NCBI GenBank assembly: GCA_013821425.1
Contig: JACDGV010000010.1
Span: 1-64,000, forward strand
Length of the DNA: 64,000 nt
Source: Nitrosospira sp.
GTDB lineage: Bacteria; Pseudomonadota; Gammaproteobacteria; Burkholderiales; Nitrosomonadaceae
Reading direction: 5' to 3'
A model generated the notes under the pieces. It saw only the letters and a list, made by a program, of their open reading frames with translations. It did no database searches and had not been told where the DNA came from. The translations under genes were made by a program, and so were the position numbers. This document shows, in pieces, positions 60,733 through 64,000 of the stretch. Position 1 is the stretch's first letter. Every line of letters begins with the position of its first letter.

Positions 60733-61332
60733 TCAACCCCGTTTCGGTTGCGGCTTTTGTTCGATTTCCTTGTACCAGATATCATATACTTCGTCTGGCC
60801 ACAACGATTTGATCCAGACAATCACGTCATCGATTTGCTGGTTTGTCAGCTTTCCATCCCACGGCGGCATACCGCCATCCGGGCTACCTTCCCGGATCAT
60901 CTTTTCCAGCGTTTCAGTTGAGTGATGCCATGCATGGGCGCTGCCGTCCAGTGGTGGTGGCGGGTATCTGCCGTCGGCACCCGGGTGGCGCCACCCTGGG
61001 GTGGCTTCCCCGTTTGGTCCATGACAACTGGCACAGCTTGCACGATACACAGTCTCCCCACGCTTGATTTTTTCTGGATCAAGGTTCCGTGCCGCCAGGT
61101 TTTTGGGTTCCACAGGAGCAGCGGCAGAGGGCATCTGCTCAGCAGCAGGCTGGCCGGTTTCGCCAGTCGAAGGCGCCGAGGAAACAACAGGTCCTGGAGT
61201 CTCCGTGGATGGCGTCGGTATTGATGGAGGTGGCTTTGACTCACCGCAGCCAGCGATAAATCCCGCTAACATTCCCGACAGGAGAAAAGAACGAATCATC
61301 ATGATTGCTTTTGCCTTTCGTGCTCGTCGCAT
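60733..61332 (-). CDS. Lipoprotein-like c-type cytochrome
   Basis: Signal/lipobox GMLAGFIAGCGE, single heme motif CASCH, distal Met region GGMPPWDGKL. Confidence 0.85.
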   Translation of the reverse strand: MRRARKAKAIMMIRSFLLSGMLAGFIAGCGESKPPPSIPTPSTETPGPVVSSAPSTGETGQPAAEQMPSAAAPVEPKNLAARNLDPEKIKRGETVYRASCASCHGPNGEATPGWRHPGADGRYPPPPLDGSAHAWHHSTETLEKMIREGSPDGGMPPWDGKLTNQQIDDVIVWIKSLWPDEVYDIWYKEIEQKPQPKRG

Positions 61333-61414
61333 TTGGGAAGCCCTTGACGGTGATTCACCGATCCGGGATTTCCTTTAATTGTACACGGAGATAGGGTGAG
61401 GGGATTACATCGCC

Positions 61415-61897
61415 CTATTTCAGTCTCATCATGGATTCGTTGGGGTCGGACGGACGATAGCGGTTATATACGGCCGTATCACCCTGCTTGTTGATTAGAA
61501 GCACGTCGTAGGGATCACTGCGGGCCCCTTCCATTCCGGGAGAGCCGTGCGGCATGTCTGGAACGGCGAGGCCAATGGCGCGGGGGCGTTCCTTGAGCAA
61601 CCGCTTGATATCCGCTGCCGGCACGTGGCCCTCAATCGCGTAGCCGTCAACCAGGGCTGTATGGCATGAACCCAGCTTGGTAGCGATTCCGGCGCGCTCG
61701 CGTGCCTCCTTGTTGCCCACATCGTGGCTGTTGACGGTAAAGCCGTGTGCCCGCATATGGTCGACCCATTTGGCGCAGCATTTGCACGTCGCGCTCTTGT
61801 AAACCTCGACCGTTGCCGCAGCGACGTGGGTGGCAAGTCCCCCTAAAGCGCTGATGAGTATCGACCCGGTCAATAATGCACGTAGAGATGTTTTCAT
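61415..61897 (-). CDS. DUF411 domain-containing protein (putative periplasmic metal-binding)
   Basis: VEVYKSATCKCCAKWVDHMRAHGFTVNSHDVGN, GHVPAADIKRLL; start MKTSLRALL overlaps upstream gene stop by 4 nt. Confidence 0.88.
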   Translation of the reverse strand: MKTSLRALLTGSILISALGGLATHVAAATVEVYKSATCKCCAKWVDHMRAHGFTVNSHDVGNKEARERAGIATKLGSCHTALVDGYAIEGHVPAADIKRLLKERPRAIGLAVPDMPHGSPGMEGARSDPYDVLLINKQGDTAVYNRYRPSDPNESMMRLK

Positions 61898-62388
61898 TTG
61901 GCTTCCACTTTGATTGTTCCTTTCATACCTGGAAAATTCATACCTTTGAAATGACCCGGCAACGGGCATGCGAAATTGACTTCGCCAGCTTCAGCGAAAT
62001 GCCATATCAGTTCCCTGGTCTTGCCAGGGTCAACGGTGATCATGTTGGGTTCATCAGGATGTTCCATGTCGGGAAATTTCTTCATCATTTTGCCATGCTT
62101 ATCTATTTCCTCCCTGGTCCCAATCATAATCTCATGCTTTTTCTTGCCGGTGTTCTTCAACACAAATCTTATCGTTTCTCCCTGTTTCACTTCTATTTCA
62201 GAAGGCCTGAACCGGTTATCCACCATTGTTATTTCAATAGTGCGTGAGACTTGCCCAGGGTCGCCTGGACTGCCGATAGTTGTGCCTCCATGTTCACCGT
62301 GATGATTCCCCGCGGCTAATGCGCCGACCGGGATAAAGTTCAGGGTTAACGCAGACGCGATCAAAACCGAAACCGAAAGCTTTTTCAT
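61894..62388 (-). CDS. Cupredoxin-family (plastocyanin/azurin-like) copper protein
   Basis: IEVKQGETIRFVLKNTGKKKHEIMIGT...GEVNFACPLPGHFKGM: Cu ligands His, Cys, His, Met. Confidence 0.9.
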   Translation of the reverse strand: MKKLSVSVLIASALTLNFIPVGALAAGNHHGEHGGTTIGSPGDPGQVSRTIEITMVDNRFRPSEIEVKQGETIRFVLKNTGKKKHEIMIGTREEIDKHGKMMKKFPDMEHPDEPNMITVDPGKTRELIWHFAEAGEVNFACPLPGHFKGMNFPGMKGTIKVEAK

Positions 62389-62780
62389 TTGTTCTCCTCT
62401 TTCCAGAGAATACGAACGCTATGCTTGCTGACCGGCAATATAGCAAAAAAATGACTCTCGGCCCAACTCCGTGCAACACAAAGTGCACACCGCCCATTCC
62501 CGACTTTTTCCAATGCAGGCGATTTGCCCAGAAGCTGGGATATACTGTCGCACAGGCTTAACCTGTGCTCTGGCTGGCTCTATGGAAGATAGCTCCATTG
62601 GCGATCTGAATGCGCTCATGATATGGCGGTTATCACGTGATACCGGTAGTAGACCGGATAAGTCGCCCTGGAGTTCCTTTCTTCACCGGGGTCCTGCTTG
62701 ATCAGCCTGATACGAGCCCGAGTGGGCCGCCCCCAAAAGGAGGGAGGAGGGCGCATTATCATTTTACCTGCCTCGCACCT

Positions 62781-64000
62781 ATGAAAACCCGGCATCTGGA
62801 CATCTGTCGTTTTCCGCGTTCAGCGCGCGCACTGCTGTGTCTGATGTTTGCTTTCGCCCTATCCGGCTGTGTATCCCCCATCGCTCTCAACCGTGCAGTC
62901 GGGGCTTATGATGAGGCCATTACCACCGCGGCGTCTAAACAACTGCTGATGAATATCGCCCGAGCCCATCACCATCAGCCCATCCATTTCACGGGTGTTT
63001 CCAATGTTGCGGCGACCTTCGATTTCCGCTTTAACGCGGGCGGTACTCCTGCACTGGGGGGCCTCGCCGGACAAGTCCTTATGCCGATATTCGGTGGGAG
63101 CGTCGGCGAAAGTCCTACCATTAGCATTGTCCCGATCGAAGGGGAAGAATTTACGAAAAGGCTGCTAACTCCGTTTCAGCACAGCAAGCTGACTCTTCTG
63201 CTCCGTCAGCGCTACGACATCGATCTCTTGCTGAGGCTGATGGCTCAGGAAGTGCGCCTACAGTCCGCAAACCGGCAGATTTCCTTTCGCAACACGCCCT
63301 CCGATACGCGGGGATACGAGATGTTCCGTCGCCTGGTACTTCACCTTTCAGCTATTCAAGACCAGAACCAACTCTATGTGGAGCCCTTGACCCTGGAACA
63401 TGCCTGGACCATACCGGCCGGCTCGGTAACGGGAGAAGGCTTTCAATCACTGGAGAAAGAATTTACCGTGCTCTACAACAAGCAGGACAATACCTATTTA
63501 CTTCGCAAACAAGTGCCCGGTCCTATCCTCATCACCAATTACGATCCGAATACCTTGACCTCGGACGAACGCGCCGGGTTGAGTGTCGAAGTGGGGCGCT
63601 GGAGCGCCAATGATGTGGCGTTCGATATCCGTTCCGGTTATTTCGGGGGCGAGTGGCCGGTCAAGGGAAGTTTCCGGCTCAGAAGCTTTCATGCGATTCT
63701 TGGTTTCCTCGGCCGTTCTCTGGGTGACGAGCCGGAATACCATGTTGCGAAGGATCCCCGAACTCCAGCGATCAAGGGTGATGAAAATCCGGTCGCCACC
63801 ATGGAAATCATTGTGTCGGACTCAGCGCCGCCGGAGGCCGATGTGTCGATTCGTTCACATAACCAGCACTACGCAATAAACACCGGTGGTCCGCTGGCTC
63901 GTTGGAACAGGGATGCTTTCCAGATGTTATATCTCCTGTTTCAGATGACCATCACGGATTTGCCGCGTGTTGGTGTACCAAGCATTACTATCGCAAAGTG
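62781..64000 (+). CDS. Hypothetical lipoprotein, truncated by the window end
   Basis: Open frame from ATG 62781 to the edge; MKTRHLDICRFPRSARALLCLMFAFALSGCVSP signal with lipobox; absent from the track because it has no stop in the window. Confidence 0.75.
   Translation, partial: MKTRHLDICRFPRSARALLCLMFAFALSGCVSPIALNRAVGAYDEAITTAASKQLLMNIARAHHHQPIHFTGVSNVAATFDFRFNAGGTPALGGLAGQVLMPIFGGSVGESPTISIVPIEGEEFTKRLLTPFQHSKLTLLLRQRYDIDLLLRLMAQEVRLQSANRQISFRNTPSDTRGYEMFRRLVLHLSAIQDQNQLYVEPLTLEHAWTIPAGSVTGEGFQSLEKEFTVLYNKQDNTYLLRKQVPGPILITNYDPNTLTSDERAGLSVEVGRWSANDVAFDIRSGYFGGEWPVKGSFRLRSFHAILGFLGRSLGDEPEYHVAKDPRTPAIKGDENPVATMEIIVSDSAPPEADVSIRSHNQHYAINTGGPLARWNRDAFQMLYLLFQMTITDLPRVGVPSITIAK

Noticed and set aside
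1-64000. CRISPR arrays, tRNA/rRNA genes, intact IS elements, prophage
   Set aside because: I looked for regularly spaced repeats, tRNA T-loop/anticodon patterns and transposase/integrase motifs by eye and found none convincing; a tRNAscan/ISfinder run would settle this

Overview
This 64 kb window looks like ordinary, densely packed chromosome from a betaproteobacterium. Gene content and order suggest a Nitrosomonadaceae or Nitrosospira-like ammonia oxidizer: phosphoribulokinase, a PEP-CTERM remnant and copper-associated periplasmic proteins are present. That taxonomic call is inference. Most genes are housekeeping: scpB/scpA/trpS, cysG, zapA, aroE/mtgA, mgtE, lptM/lysA, plsC/gmhB/glyS/glyQ, lnt, anmK, erpA, argC, rpsI/rplM, prk, uvrD-like, thrB, polA and rpsP/rimM/trmD/rplS. 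RNA features I can read directly are a 6S RNA (minus strand, about 14738-14916) with a palindromic terminator, and a cobalamin riboswitch (about 15697-15945) upstream of a TonB-dependent receptor. I see no tRNA, rRNA, CRISPR array, intact transposon or prophage. The best leads are: (1) an intact MsbA-like ABC protein whose Walker A, Q-loop, signature and H-loop motifs are all degenerate; (2) an in-frame palindromic insertion adding an Arg-rich peptide to a WbpM/CapD-like epimerase; (3) a perfect 17-bp hairpin inside the cobalamin riboswitch; (4) a frameshifted HAF-repeat/PEP-CTERM gene remnant in an intergenic gap; (5) exact tandem duplications at both ends of an orphan histidine kinase gene. 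I found no clear multi-gene novel system.
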